A DNA stretch of 64,000 nt. Origin: CAZKCI01 sp964584165. GTDB lineage: Bacteria; Auribacterota; Erginobacteria; Erginobacterales; CAZKCI01. The DNA is taken from NCBI GenBank assembly GCA_964584165.1, contig CAZOYW010000008.1, positions 1 through 64,000 of the forward strand, given 5' to 3'. Positions 7,949-15,255 of the stretch are shown piece by piece (the stretch's first letter is position 1; every line of letters starts with the position of its first letter). A program made the position numbers and the translations under genes. The notes beneath the pieces were generated by a model that was given only the letters and a program-made list of their open reading frames with translations, made no database searches and was not told the DNA's origin.

Positions 7949-8555
7949 TCCCGCCGCGGCGGCGGTCGCTCTGGCCGCCTTCTGTCTCTGCGCCGCCCCT
8001 GGCGCAAGGGGGCAGCTTGACGAGGAGGAGGGGCCGGCCCAGCCGACCCCGATCGTCCAGATTGAGAAGCCGCGGGAATTGATCGTCCCCCGGGAGTGGC
8101 AGGAGGGCGACCGGCTGGAGAGGCGGCGGCTCAAGGACCTCGAGTCGCACGGCCGGCCGCCCGCGCTCGAGGTGGAGGACTGGATCAACAGCCCCCCGCT
8201 CAACCTGGGCCAGCTCCAGGGGAAGGTGGTCGTGCTCTTCTTCTTCTCGCTCCAGAGCGATCCATCGCGGGCGATCCTCCCCCACCTGGCCGCCGTTCAC
8301 CGGCGCTGGAAAGACCGGGGCGTGGAGATGGTGGGGATCTGCGCCTCCGACGGGGCGGGAGGCCTCCCGGAGGCGGTCCGGCGCTACGGGATCGCCTTCC
8401 CGGTCGCCGTGGACGTCCGGGACAAGACCGCCGCCGATTATCAGGTGAACGGGCGGCCGGACTTCTACCTGATCGACCGCGAGGGGTTCCTCTACGTCGT
8501 CGATGCCGAGAACGGGGCGGTGGAAGAGATCGTGGAGAGTCTGCAGCAAAAATAA
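7899..8555 (+). CDS. Exported thioredoxin-fold (TlpA/AhpC-like) protein without CXXC
   Basis: The 218-residue protein has an N-terminal signal-like segment (AAAAVALAAFCLCAAPGARG) and a C-terminal thioredoxin-like fold: LNLGQLQGKVVVLFFFS..., then RGVEMVGICASD, YGIAFPVAVD and a YQVNGRPDFYLIDREG strand. The active-site position reads FFSLQSDPSR, so the redox CXXC is absent. It is likely a periplasmic binding or structural member of the family. The ATG at 7899 gives the best signal peptide and overlaps the ispD 3' end by 50 nt. The stop codon lies inside the next repeat. Confidence 0.7.
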   Translation: MTWRVLSRPAFRVRPADPAAAAVALAAFCLCAAPGARGQLDEEEGPAQPTPIVQIEKPRELIVPREWQEGDRLERRRLKDLESHGRPPALEVEDWINSPPLNLGQLQGKVVVLFFFSLQSDPSRAILPHLAAVHRRWKDRGVEMVGICASDGAGGLPEAVRRYGIAFPVAVDVRDKTAADYQVNGRPDFYLIDREGFLYVVDAENGAVEEIVESLQQK

Positions 8556-8676
8556 GGTTACGTAAAGTTACGTAAGGTTACGCTAATACGCGTGAGGTCG
8601 CATTATATCGTGGGACCGCGCGCCAGCGGTAACCCCACGTATCCTTACGTAACACCACGTAACTTTACGTAACCTT
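8554..8676. repeat. Inverted word repeat, family E
   Basis: The left arm has GGTTACGTAAAGTTACGTAA and the right arm has TTACGTAAC words ending ACTTTACGTAACCTT. The outer 20 bp of the arms are perfectly complementary. The TAA stop of the upstream gene is part of the left arm and the right arm ends 20 bp before ispF. It would form a long hairpin in the mRNA. Confidence 0.85.
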
Positions 8677-8696
8677 GTTAGAAGGATCGGATCAAC

Positions 8697-9188
8697 ATGA
8701 CCCAGAGCGCTGTTCCACGCGTTGGCATCGGGACCGACATCCACCGCCTGGTCGAGGGTAGAAAGCTCGTCCTGGGCGGAGTGGAGTTCGACTTCCCGCG
8801 CGGGCTTCTCGGCCATTCCGACGCCGACGTCCTCCTCCACGCGATCTGCGACGCTCTCCTGGGCGCGGCCGGAGAGGGGGACATCGGGAGGCATTTCCCG
8901 GAGTCCGACCCCGCCTGGAAGGGGATCTCGAGCCTGAAGCTCCTCTCGGCGGTGGGGAAGCTTCTCCAGGAGAAGGGCTGGTCGATCGCCAACATCGACG
9001 CCACGGTGACCGCCGAAGCCCCGCGGATCTCGCCGCGCGCCGCGGAGATGAGGAAGCGGATCGCGGCGGCGCTCTCCATCGCCCCCGAGGCGGTGAGCGT
9101 CAAGGCCGGCACCAACGAGGGGCTGGACGCGGTGGGGAGGGGGGAGGCGATCGCCGCGTTGGCCATCGCGGCGGTCGTTCCGCGATGA
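8697..9188 (+). CDS. ispF: 2-C-methyl-D-erythritol 2,4-cyclodiphosphate synthase
   Basis: Cyclises CDP-ME 2-phosphate in the MEP isoprenoid pathway. The 163-residue protein carries metal ligands in GIGTDIHRL (Asp14, His16) and GHSDADVLLHAICDALLGA, plus GDIGRHFPESDP and the C-terminal KAGTNEGLDAVGRGEAIAA. It overlaps the next gene by 4 nt (ATGA), so the GluRS-like protein is translationally coupled to it. Confidence 0.97.
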   Translation: MTQSAVPRVGIGTDIHRLVEGRKLVLGGVEFDFPRGLLGHSDADVLLHAICDALLGAAGEGDIGRHFPESDPAWKGISSLKLLSAVGKLLQEKGWSIANIDATVTAEAPRISPRAAEMRKRIAAALSIAPEAVSVKAGTNEGLDAVGRGEAIAALAIAAVVPR

Positions 9189-10636
9189 AGAAGATCCGGG
9201 TCAGGTTCTCGGTCGTTCCCTCCGGGTCCCTCTCCGCCGGACGGGCGAGGATCGCCCTCTACAACTGGCTCTTCGCCCGCAAGGAAGGCGGCGACCTGAT
9301 CCTCCGCTTCGAAGACTCCGGCCTTCCTCTCGCCTCCGAAAAAGGGGAGGAGAGCCTTCTGGATGACCTCCGCTGGCTCAAGATCGAGTGGGCCGAGGGG
9401 CCGGATATCGGGGGGGCGTTCGGTCCCTACCGCCGGTCCCTGCGGCTCAAGCTCTACCGGCGCTACGCGAAGGAGCTGGTCCGGCAGGGTGCGGCCTACC
9501 CCTGCTACTGCCTCCCCGCCGAGGCGGAGAAGAGGCGGGAAGCGTCCCGCCGCCGCGGACGGGGGGGCGCTTACGACAACTTCTGCCGGGACCTGACCCC
9601 GGAACAAAGGACCGCCCTGGAGAAGGAGGGTCGCCGCCCATCGATCCGCCTCCGCGTTCCCCATTCCAGCGGCCCGATCATCGACCTCATCCGCGGGACG
9701 ACGCCCGCCCTCGCCGGCCTGGCCGACTTCGTGATCCTGCGCCCGGACGGAGAACCCGCGCCGGAGTTTGCGGGTGTTCTGGACGACGCCCTGATGGAGA
9801 TCACCCATGTCCTGCGCGGAGAGGAGGAACTGGCCGGCGCCGCCCGGGAGGCGCTCCTTTTCCAGGCCCTGGGTTTCCCGGTCCCGCTCTACGCCCACGT
9901 CCCCCTCCTCCTCGGTCCCGACCGCCGCCCCCTCCGCGAAGACGACGAAGCCTCCCTCCTCCGGTCCTGGCGGGAGAAGGGCTACCTATCCGACGCCGCG
10001 GCCAACTACCTCGTGATCCTCGGGCGGCGGCTCCCGCGGGGGAAGGAGATCATGGACCGCCGCGCCCTGATCGACGGGTTCGATCTCCCGGGGTTTTCCT
10101 CGGCCCCGGCGGTCTTCGACCCGGAGGCGCTCCGCCGGGTGGGGGCGGAGCACATCCGGCGGACCGAGCCGGCCCATCTCGCCGACCTGGCCATCCCCTT
10201 CCTCAAGGCCTCGGGCGTCCTTCCCGACGCGGTTTCGGAGGAGACCTACGGCCGGATGGTGAGGCTGGCGGCGGTCTTTCGGAACCACCTCGCCTGTCTC
10301 TCCGAGATCGGGACCTACGCGCCTATCTTCTCCGGGCGTCCCCTCGTCCCCGCCGATCCCCGGTCGGCGCGCGCTCTCTCCTCGGAGCGGGTCGTCCGCG
10401 GCTTGGCCGAACTGGGGCGTGAGCTCACCCGTTCCCGCCTCGCCCCCGACCTCTTCTGGCGGGAGACGCTGGCCCGCCTTCGGGAAAAGCCGCCCCGCGA
10501 GCGGGAGGAGCTTCTCCTCGGCCTGCGGGCGGCCCTGACCGGGCGTTCGGAGGGGCCGCCCCTGGAGGAGTTCATCCACCTGATCCCGGAGGCGCTGGTC
10601 AAGAGGAGACTGAGGGCAAAAACAAGGCGGAAGTGA
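9185..10636 (+). CDS. Glutamyl-tRNA synthetase-like protein with degenerate HIGH and KMSKS motifs
   Basis: The 483-residue protein aligns over its whole length with class Ic GluRS: NWLFARKEGGDLILRFED, the zinc-like CYC..C (Cys107, Cys109, Cys134), DFVILRPDG, DDALMEITHVLRGEEEL and YAHVPLLLG. However, the HIGH position reads LSAGR (residues 16-20) where family members have LHIGG. The KMSKS loop reads RPLREDDE (about 248-255) where KLSKRHG is expected. Catalytic competence is therefore doubtful. It sits where gltX commonly occurs (ispF-gltX-cysS). It may be a divergent GluRS, an inactive paralogue or a repurposed aminoacyl transfer enzyme. Whether another gltX exists cannot be seen here. Confidence 0.85.
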   Translation: MKKIRVRFSVVPSGSLSAGRARIALYNWLFARKEGGDLILRFEDSGLPLASEKGEESLLDDLRWLKIEWAEGPDIGGAFGPYRRSLRLKLYRRYAKELVRQGAAYPCYCLPAEAEKRREASRRRGRGGAYDNFCRDLTPEQRTALEKEGRRPSIRLRVPHSSGPIIDLIRGTTPALAGLADFVILRPDGEPAPEFAGVLDDALMEITHVLRGEEELAGAAREALLFQALGFPVPLYAHVPLLLGPDRRPLREDDEASLLRSWREKGYLSDAAANYLVILGRRLPRGKEIMDRRALIDGFDLPGFSSAPAVFDPEALRRVGAEHIRRTEPAHLADLAIPFLKASGVLPDAVSEETYGRMVRLAAVFRNHLACLSEIGTYAPIFSGRPLVPADPRSARALSSERVVRGLAELGRELTRSRLAPDLFWRETLARLREKPPREREELLLGLRAALTGRSEGPPLEEFIHLIPEALVKRRLRAKTRRK

Positions 10637-10675
10637 GAAGGCAGAAGTAAAAAGGCGAAAGTAAAAAGGTACCCA
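10624..10675. repeat. Short word repeat after the GluRS-like gene, family I
   Basis: Imperfect repeats of AAGGCGGAAGTGAG / AAGGCAGAAGTAAA / AAGGCGAAAGTAAA span the stop codon and lead into cysS. A similar pyrimidine-strand repeat (TCTGACTTCTCACTTCTCAC) is at 43232-43268. Confidence 0.7.
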
Positions 10676-10695
10676 AGAGACGAAGCGGGAGAAAG

Positions 10696-12219
10696 ATGAG
10701 CGAGCTCAAGGTTTACAACACGCTGAGCCGGAGGAAGGAGGCCTTCCGGCCCTCCACCCCCGGCCAGGTCCGGATGTACGTCTGCGGGGTCACGGTCTAC
10801 GACTACTGCCACCTCGGCCATGCCCGCTGCTACGTCGCTTTCGACGCGATCCGCCGCTACCTGAAATACCGGGGTTACGCGGTGACCTACATCCAGAACA
10901 TCACCGACATCGACGACAAGATCATCGCCCGCGCCCGGAAAGAGGGCGGAGCGGGGGGGATCAAGGAGCGCGTCCGGGAACTGGCGGAGCGGTACGCCGC
11001 GGCCTACGCCGAGGACATGGACCTACTGAACGTCCTCCCCGCCGACGGATATCCGAAAGCGACCGAGAACATCACCGGGATGCACAAGATCATCGTCGGC
11101 CTGATGGAGAAGGGGATCGCCTATCGCACGCCCGGCGGAGTATTTTTCTCCGTGGACGCCTTCCCCGCCTACGGCGAGCTCTCCCGCCGCAACCTGGAGG
11201 AGATGCAGGCGGGGGCGCGGGTCAAGGTGGACGGGGAGAAGAAGAACCCCCTCGACTTCGCCCTCTGGAAGGCCGCCGCCCCCGACGAGCCCGCCTGGGA
11301 GAGCCCCTGGGGCCCGGGGCGTCCGGGCTGGCACATCGAGTGCAGCGCGATGTCGATTGCCCGCCTCGGGCCGTCCTTCGACATCCACGGCGGCGGGCAG
11401 GACCTGATCTTCCCCCACCACGAGAACGAGAAGGCCCAGTCCGAGGCCTACACCGGGCAGCCCTTCGTCCGCTACTGGCTCCACAACGGCTTTATCACCA
11501 TCAACCGGGAGAAGATGTCGAAATCGCTCGGGAACGTCGCCAACCTGCGCGACCTCTTCCCCTCCTTTTCCCCCCGGGTGCTCCGGCACTTCCTCCTCGG
11601 CACCCACTACCGCTCCCCGATCGATTTTAGCCCCGAAGGGCTCGCCGGGTCGAAAGATGCCATTAAGCGTCTCGAAGGCTGCTGGGGGGATGCCGAGAAC
11701 AAATGGGGGAGGATAACGCCGGAGGAAGCAGACTTGCATGCTCTGGCTGCATTTAACGAAGCGATGGATGACGATTTCAACACCGCCGCTGCGCTGGGGC
11801 TGGCCTATTCGCTGGCCATCGAATATTTCCAAGCACCCGACTCTCCCTCTGCGCGTACAAAAATTGCGGCAATGCTTGCTATCTGCGAGGTACTGGGATT
11901 GAAACTGATAAATAATGTAGATCCCTGGAAAAATCGAGTTCCCAATTTTAATAAGAGCCAACTGGATATTCATATTAACAATGTTGAGGCACTTCTAAGA
12001 AGGCCAATAATGGGAGAACAGGATGTCGTGCTTCTAGCAAGGGTTAGATCTATGTTGCGAAATAGTAGACAATGGAATTTGGCGGATACGATCCGCAATA
12101 AGCTCCTCGAATACAGCGTCGCCATCCGCGATCGGCCGGATGGGCTCTTCTCTCTGGTGTATTACCCCGAGGAACTGGCGAAAAAGATCGAGGACCGAAA
12201 GGGAAACGTCGGGTCGTAG
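10696..12219 (+). CDS. cysS: Cysteinyl-tRNA synthetase
   Basis: Charges tRNA-Cys. The 507-residue protein has all class I landmarks: zinc ligand Cys30 in YVCGVTVYD, HLGH at 39-42, the Cys/His zinc residues of WHIECSAM and HHENE, and KMSKSLGN starting near 273. Unlike the synthetase-like genes beside it, its active site is intact. From about 11700 to 12085 the DNA becomes AT-richer with codons rare elsewhere (AGA, ATA, AAT, ATT). This segment encodes the anticodon-binding C-terminal region, and normal composition then resumes. It looks like a recombined patch inside the gene. Confidence 0.96.
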   Translation: MSELKVYNTLSRRKEAFRPSTPGQVRMYVCGVTVYDYCHLGHARCYVAFDAIRRYLKYRGYAVTYIQNITDIDDKIIARARKEGGAGGIKERVRELAERYAAAYAEDMDLLNVLPADGYPKATENITGMHKIIVGLMEKGIAYRTPGGVFFSVDAFPAYGELSRRNLEEMQAGARVKVDGEKKNPLDFALWKAAAPDEPAWESPWGPGRPGWHIECSAMSIARLGPSFDIHGGGQDLIFPHHENEKAQSEAYTGQPFVRYWLHNGFITINREKMSKSLGNVANLRDLFPSFSPRVLRHFLLGTHYRSPIDFSPEGLAGSKDAIKRLEGCWGDAENKWGRITPEEADLHALAAFNEAMDDDFNTAAALGLAYSLAIEYFQAPDSPSARTKIAAMLAICEVLGLKLINNVDPWKNRVPNFNKSQLDIHINNVEALLRRPIMGEQDVVLLARVRSMLRNSRQWNLADTIRNKLLEYSVAIRDRPDGLFSLVYYPEELAKKIEDRKGNVGS

Positions 12220-12274
12220 ACCCGGCCTACAGCGCGGTCTCTCCAGCCGCATTGCGAGATTAGTTCATTACGCC

Positions 12275-12310
12275 TTACACGTGACACGTAACACGTGACA
12301 CGTGACACGA
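12275..12310. repeat. Word repeat before tmk, family F
   Basis: Repeated CACGTGACACGTAACACGTG words, each partly self-complementary, lie between cysS and tmk. Confidence 0.7.
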
Positions 12311-12336
12311 TCCACGCACCAATGGAGGATCACGCC

Positions 12337-13008
12337 ATGAGCGAAACGGAGAAAGCTGTTCCCCGCGGCAAGTTCATCACCTTCGAGGGCCCGGAGGGAT
12401 CGGGGAAGTCCACCCAGGCCCGCCTCCTGGTCCAGGACCTGAAGAACGAGGGTAAGGAGGTCGTCGTCACCCGGGAGCCGGGCGGGACCGCGATCGGCGA
12501 CGCCATCCGGGCGATCCTCCTCAACCCGGAACTCCGGGAGATGGACAGCGTGACCGAGCTCCTCCTCCTCGCCGCCTCCCGGGCGCAGAACGTGCGCCAG
12601 CGGGTCCAGCCGGCCCTGGAGCGGGGCTGCATCGTGGTCTGCGACCGCTTCACCGATTCCACGCTCGCCTACCAGGGCTACGGCCGCAGGTTCGACCTCA
12701 AGCTTTTGCGTTCGCTCAACTCCATCGCCACCGGCGGGGTCTTCCCGGACCTCACCGTTCTTCTCGATCTCCCCGTCGAGCTGGGACTGGAGCGGGCCAA
12801 GGCGCTGAAAAAGGCCGAGGCGCGGGGCCAGAAAGGCGACCGTTTCGAGCAGGAAGAGATGGACTTCCACCACCGTCTGCGCGACGGCTTCCTCAAGCTC
12901 GCGGCGGCGGAGCCGAAGCGCTTCCGGGTGATCCCCGTCCAAGACGAGATGGAGGCCACCCACAAGCTGGTGACGGCCACGGTCCGGGATTTCCTTCGGC
13001 GGGGTTGA
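12337..13008 (+). CDS. tmk: Thymidylate kinase
   Basis: Phosphorylates dTMP to dTDP for DNA synthesis. The 223-residue protein has P-loop GPEGSGKST at 18-26, TREPGGTAIGDAIR, DRFTDSTLAYQGYGR and a lid region near EARGQKGDRFEQEE. The ATG at 12337 is preferred because GGAGGATCACGCC provides a Shine-Dalgarno. The in-frame ATG at 12322 and a start at 12295 would translate part of the upstream repeat. It is followed 3 bp later by holB, a common pairing. Confidence 0.96.
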   Translation: MSETEKAVPRGKFITFEGPEGSGKSTQARLLVQDLKNEGKEVVVTREPGGTAIGDAIRAILLNPELREMDSVTELLLLAASRAQNVRQRVQPALERGCIVVCDRFTDSTLAYQGYGRRFDLKLLRSLNSIATGGVFPDLTVLLDLPVELGLERAKALKKAEARGQKGDRFEQEEMDFHHRLRDGFLKLAAAEPKRFRVIPVQDEMEATHKLVTATVRDFLRRG

Positions 13009-13011
13009 CCG

Positions 13012-14136
13012 GTGATCTGGGAGAAGATTGAGGGGCAACCGTCCGCGGTGGAGTATCTCCGCCGGTCGCTCGCCCGGGGGCGGACGGCTCACGCCTATCT
13101 CTTCGTGGGGCCGGAGGGAGTGGGGAAAAGCCTCTGCGCCCGCCTCTTCGCCCAGGCCTTGAGCTGCCGGCGGCAGGACGGCGACGGCTGCGGGTCCTGC
13201 CCCTCCTGTCGGGCTTTCGCGCAGTCCGCCCACCCCGATTTCCGCAGCTTCTCGCCCCGGGGGGTCAAGGGGGGGATCGTCATCGAACAGATCCGGGAGA
13301 TCGACCGCCTCGCCTGGCTCGCCCCCCAGATGGACGGATGGAAGGCGATCGTCATCGACCGGGCGGAGACGATGAACGACGAGGCCGCCAACGCCTTTCT
13401 GAAGACGCTGGAGGAGCCCCCGCCCCGGACGGTCTTCCTCCTCCTCACCTCCCGCCCCGACGGCATCGTCGCCACGGTCCGCTCCCGCTGCCAGACGGTC
13501 CGTTTCCACCCTTGGGCCTTCTCGCTCATGGAGCCCTTCCTCCGGGAGCGGGCGGGGATCGGTAGGGAGGAGGCTTGGGCGCTCCACTGCGCCACCGGCG
13601 GCTTGCCCGGGGCCGCCCTGCGGACGGCCGAAGAGAAGTTCACCGCCACGCGCGCGCTTGTCCTCCGCGCGCTGGCCGCCGGGCGCTTTGATTCCGCGCG
13701 GGAGCTGATGGCCGAAGCCTCCGCCTGGCTCGACGACCTGGAGGAGAAGCATCGTCGCCGCGCCGCCGCTCTGGAGAAACAGCGGCCGCCCGGTCTCGAT
13801 CCGCAAGGGATCAAGGACGAGGAGGAGAAGGAGGAGGCGTACCTCGCCGCGGAGAAGCGGGCTGACTTCGACCGCCTCCTCCTGATCGTCCTCTCCTGGT
13901 TCCGGGATCTCGAGCTTCTCGGTGCGGGCGGCCAACGGGAACTGGTCGTCAATCAGGACCAGCTCGCCGCCCTGGAAAGTCGCGCCGGGGGGCTTCGCCC
14001 CGGCGCGGCGGCAGCCGCTCTCGCCCGGGTGGAGACAAGCCGCCGGGCCGTCCGACTAGGGGGGGCCGGGCGGTTCACCTACCAGCTGACCCTGGAGAAC
14101 CTCTTCCTCCAGCTCGGCTTCTGGGGGCCCGGTTAG
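13012..14136 (+). CDS. holB: DNA polymerase III delta' subunit
   Basis: Clamp-loader subunit. The 374-residue protein starts at GTG 13012 and shows WEKIEGQPSAVEYLRRSL, P-loop GPEGVGKS at 33-40, the four-cysteine zinc module (Cys52, Cys60, Cys63, Cys66) and the delta'/gamma sensor region DEAANAFLKTLEEPPPRTVF..LLTSRPDGI..TVRSRCQ. The following ricT gene is a typical neighbour, which supports the assignment. Confidence 0.93.
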   Translation: MIWEKIEGQPSAVEYLRRSLARGRTAHAYLFVGPEGVGKSLCARLFAQALSCRRQDGDGCGSCPSCRAFAQSAHPDFRSFSPRGVKGGIVIEQIREIDRLAWLAPQMDGWKAIVIDRAETMNDEAANAFLKTLEEPPPRTVFLLLTSRPDGIVATVRSRCQTVRFHPWAFSLMEPFLRERAGIGREEAWALHCATGGLPGAALRTAEEKFTATRALVLRALAAGRFDSARELMAEASAWLDDLEEKHRRRAAALEKQRPPGLDPQGIKDEEEKEEAYLAAEKRADFDRLLLIVLSWFRDLELLGAGGQRELVVNQDQLAALESRAGGLRPGAAAAALARVETSRRAVRLGGAGRFTYQLTLENLFLQLGFWGPG

Positions 14137-14162
14137 CGTGCCGTCCGGAAGGCCTCAGTTAC

Positions 14163-14222
14163 GAGGTGGGGGGCCGCACTCCGAGAGCGGCGTCGTGCCG
14201 CCGCACTCCGAAAGTGCGGGCG
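14163..14222. repeat. Intergenic hairpin element, family K (copy 2)
   Basis: AGCGGCGTCGTGCCGCCGCA and CCGCACTCCGAAAGTGCGGG form two hairpins. It matches 5609-5656. It lies between holB and ricT and may terminate transcription or stabilise mRNA. Confidence 0.75.
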
Positions 14223-14304
14223 TTCCACGAATAGTCTTTATTTGCCCGGCCGGGAAGGATAATCTAACCCCGCTCTTTACCCCCGGAAATTCCCGGCGGC
14301 TCCC

Positions 14305-15108
14305 ATGCTGAAAATCGTCCAGATCCGGCGGCGCGAAAACGGCCGCGTCCATTACTACGCCCTGGGCGAGCTTGCGCTCGCCCAGGGGGATTGCTGCATC
14401 GTCGAGGCGGAGAGGGGGATCGACTACGGGGAGGTCGTCTCCGAGCCGGAAAACCTCTTCGAGGAGAAGATGGAGCAGCCCCCGCTCAAGATCCTCCGCC
14501 CGGTCACGGAAGAGGACCGGACGCGGATCGCGGCGAACCAGAAGGAAGCGGAAGCCGCCTTCGAGATCTGCCAGCGCAAGATCGAAGAGCGCAAGCTCCC
14601 GATGAAGCTGGTCGGGGTGGAATACTCCTTCGACCGCTCGCGTCTTCTCTTCTACTTCACCGCCGACGGGCGGGTGGATTTCCGGGAACTGGTCAAGGAC
14701 CTGGCGGGCATCTTCAAGACCCGGATCGAGCTCCGCCAGATCGGGGTGCGGGACGAGGCGCGGATGATGGACGGGGTGGGCCCCTGCGGCCGGCGCCTCT
14801 GCTGCGCCGCTTTCCTCCGGGACTTCGAGCCGATCAACATCCGGATGGCGAAGCTCCAGCGGCTGCCCCTGGACCCGGAGAAGATCTCCGGGGTCTGCGG
14901 GCGGCTTTTCTGCTGCCTCCGCTACGAGGAGGAGTTTTACCGCTCGGTCGGGCGGGAGTTCCCCAAGGACGGGGTCTCGGTCAACACCCCCCAGGGGCCG
15001 GGGAAGGTGATGGAGGTGAACTTTTTCCGGCGCACGGTCCTGGTGGAACTGGAGGACGAACGGAAGCTGGAGTTCAAGGTCAAGGACGTCACCCCGCGTT
15101 CGAACTGA
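14305..15108 (+). CDS. ricT: PSP1-domain protein RicT (YaaT family)
   Basis: The 267-residue protein has the PSP1 arrangement: RRRENGRVHYYALGELALAQGDCCIVEAERGIDYGEVV at the start, then the cysteine motifs GPCGRRLCC and GVCGRLFCC, which in studied relatives contribute to [4Fe-4S] binding. In Bacillus RicT partners RicA and RicF in RNase Y-dependent mRNA processing. Homologues are also common in bacteria that do not sporulate. Its position after holB is conserved in many phyla. The ATG at 14305 follows CCCGGCGGCTCCC with no strong Shine-Dalgarno. Confidence 0.9.
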   Translation: MLKIVQIRRRENGRVHYYALGELALAQGDCCIVEAERGIDYGEVVSEPENLFEEKMEQPPLKILRPVTEEDRTRIAANQKEAEAAFEICQRKIEERKLPMKLVGVEYSFDRSRLLFYFTADGRVDFRELVKDLAGIFKTRIELRQIGVRDEARMMDGVGPCGRRLCCAAFLRDFEPINIRMAKLQRLPLDPEKISGVCGRLFCCLRYEEEFYRSVGREFPKDGVSVNTPQGPGKVMEVNFFRRTVLVELEDERKLEFKVKDVTPRSN

Positions 15109-15113
15109 ATGTC

Positions 15114-15227
15114 GATGGGTTAAGGATAAGAAGTGGGTCTGGAAAATGGGTGAGGTCGATCGTGCGGCCCGTCCCTTCACTTCTCCATGACCCATCCCCC
15201 AGACCCACTTCCTGTCCTTAACCCATC
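15114..15227. repeat. Inverted word repeat, family A (copy 1)
   Basis: The left arm reads GATGGGTTAAGGATAAG then AAGTGGGTCTGG. The right arm reads CCAGACCCACTT then CCTGTCCTTAACCCATC. The outer 29 nt pair with only about two mismatches. A second pair of ATGGGT words lies inside. Further copies are at 62065-62200 and 63517-63628, with a single arm at 59074-59100. Confidence 0.9.
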
Positions 15228-15255
15228 AACGTTGTCTCGTATCGCCAGCGATATA

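Noticed and set aside
7899..8555. Active thiol-disulfide oxidoreductase
   Set aside because: No CXXC or single active-site Cys is present in the thioredoxin fold.
15187..15255. Upstream in-frame start for metG
   Set aside because: The added residues would come from the right arm of the family A repeat. The conserved N-terminus begins after 15256.
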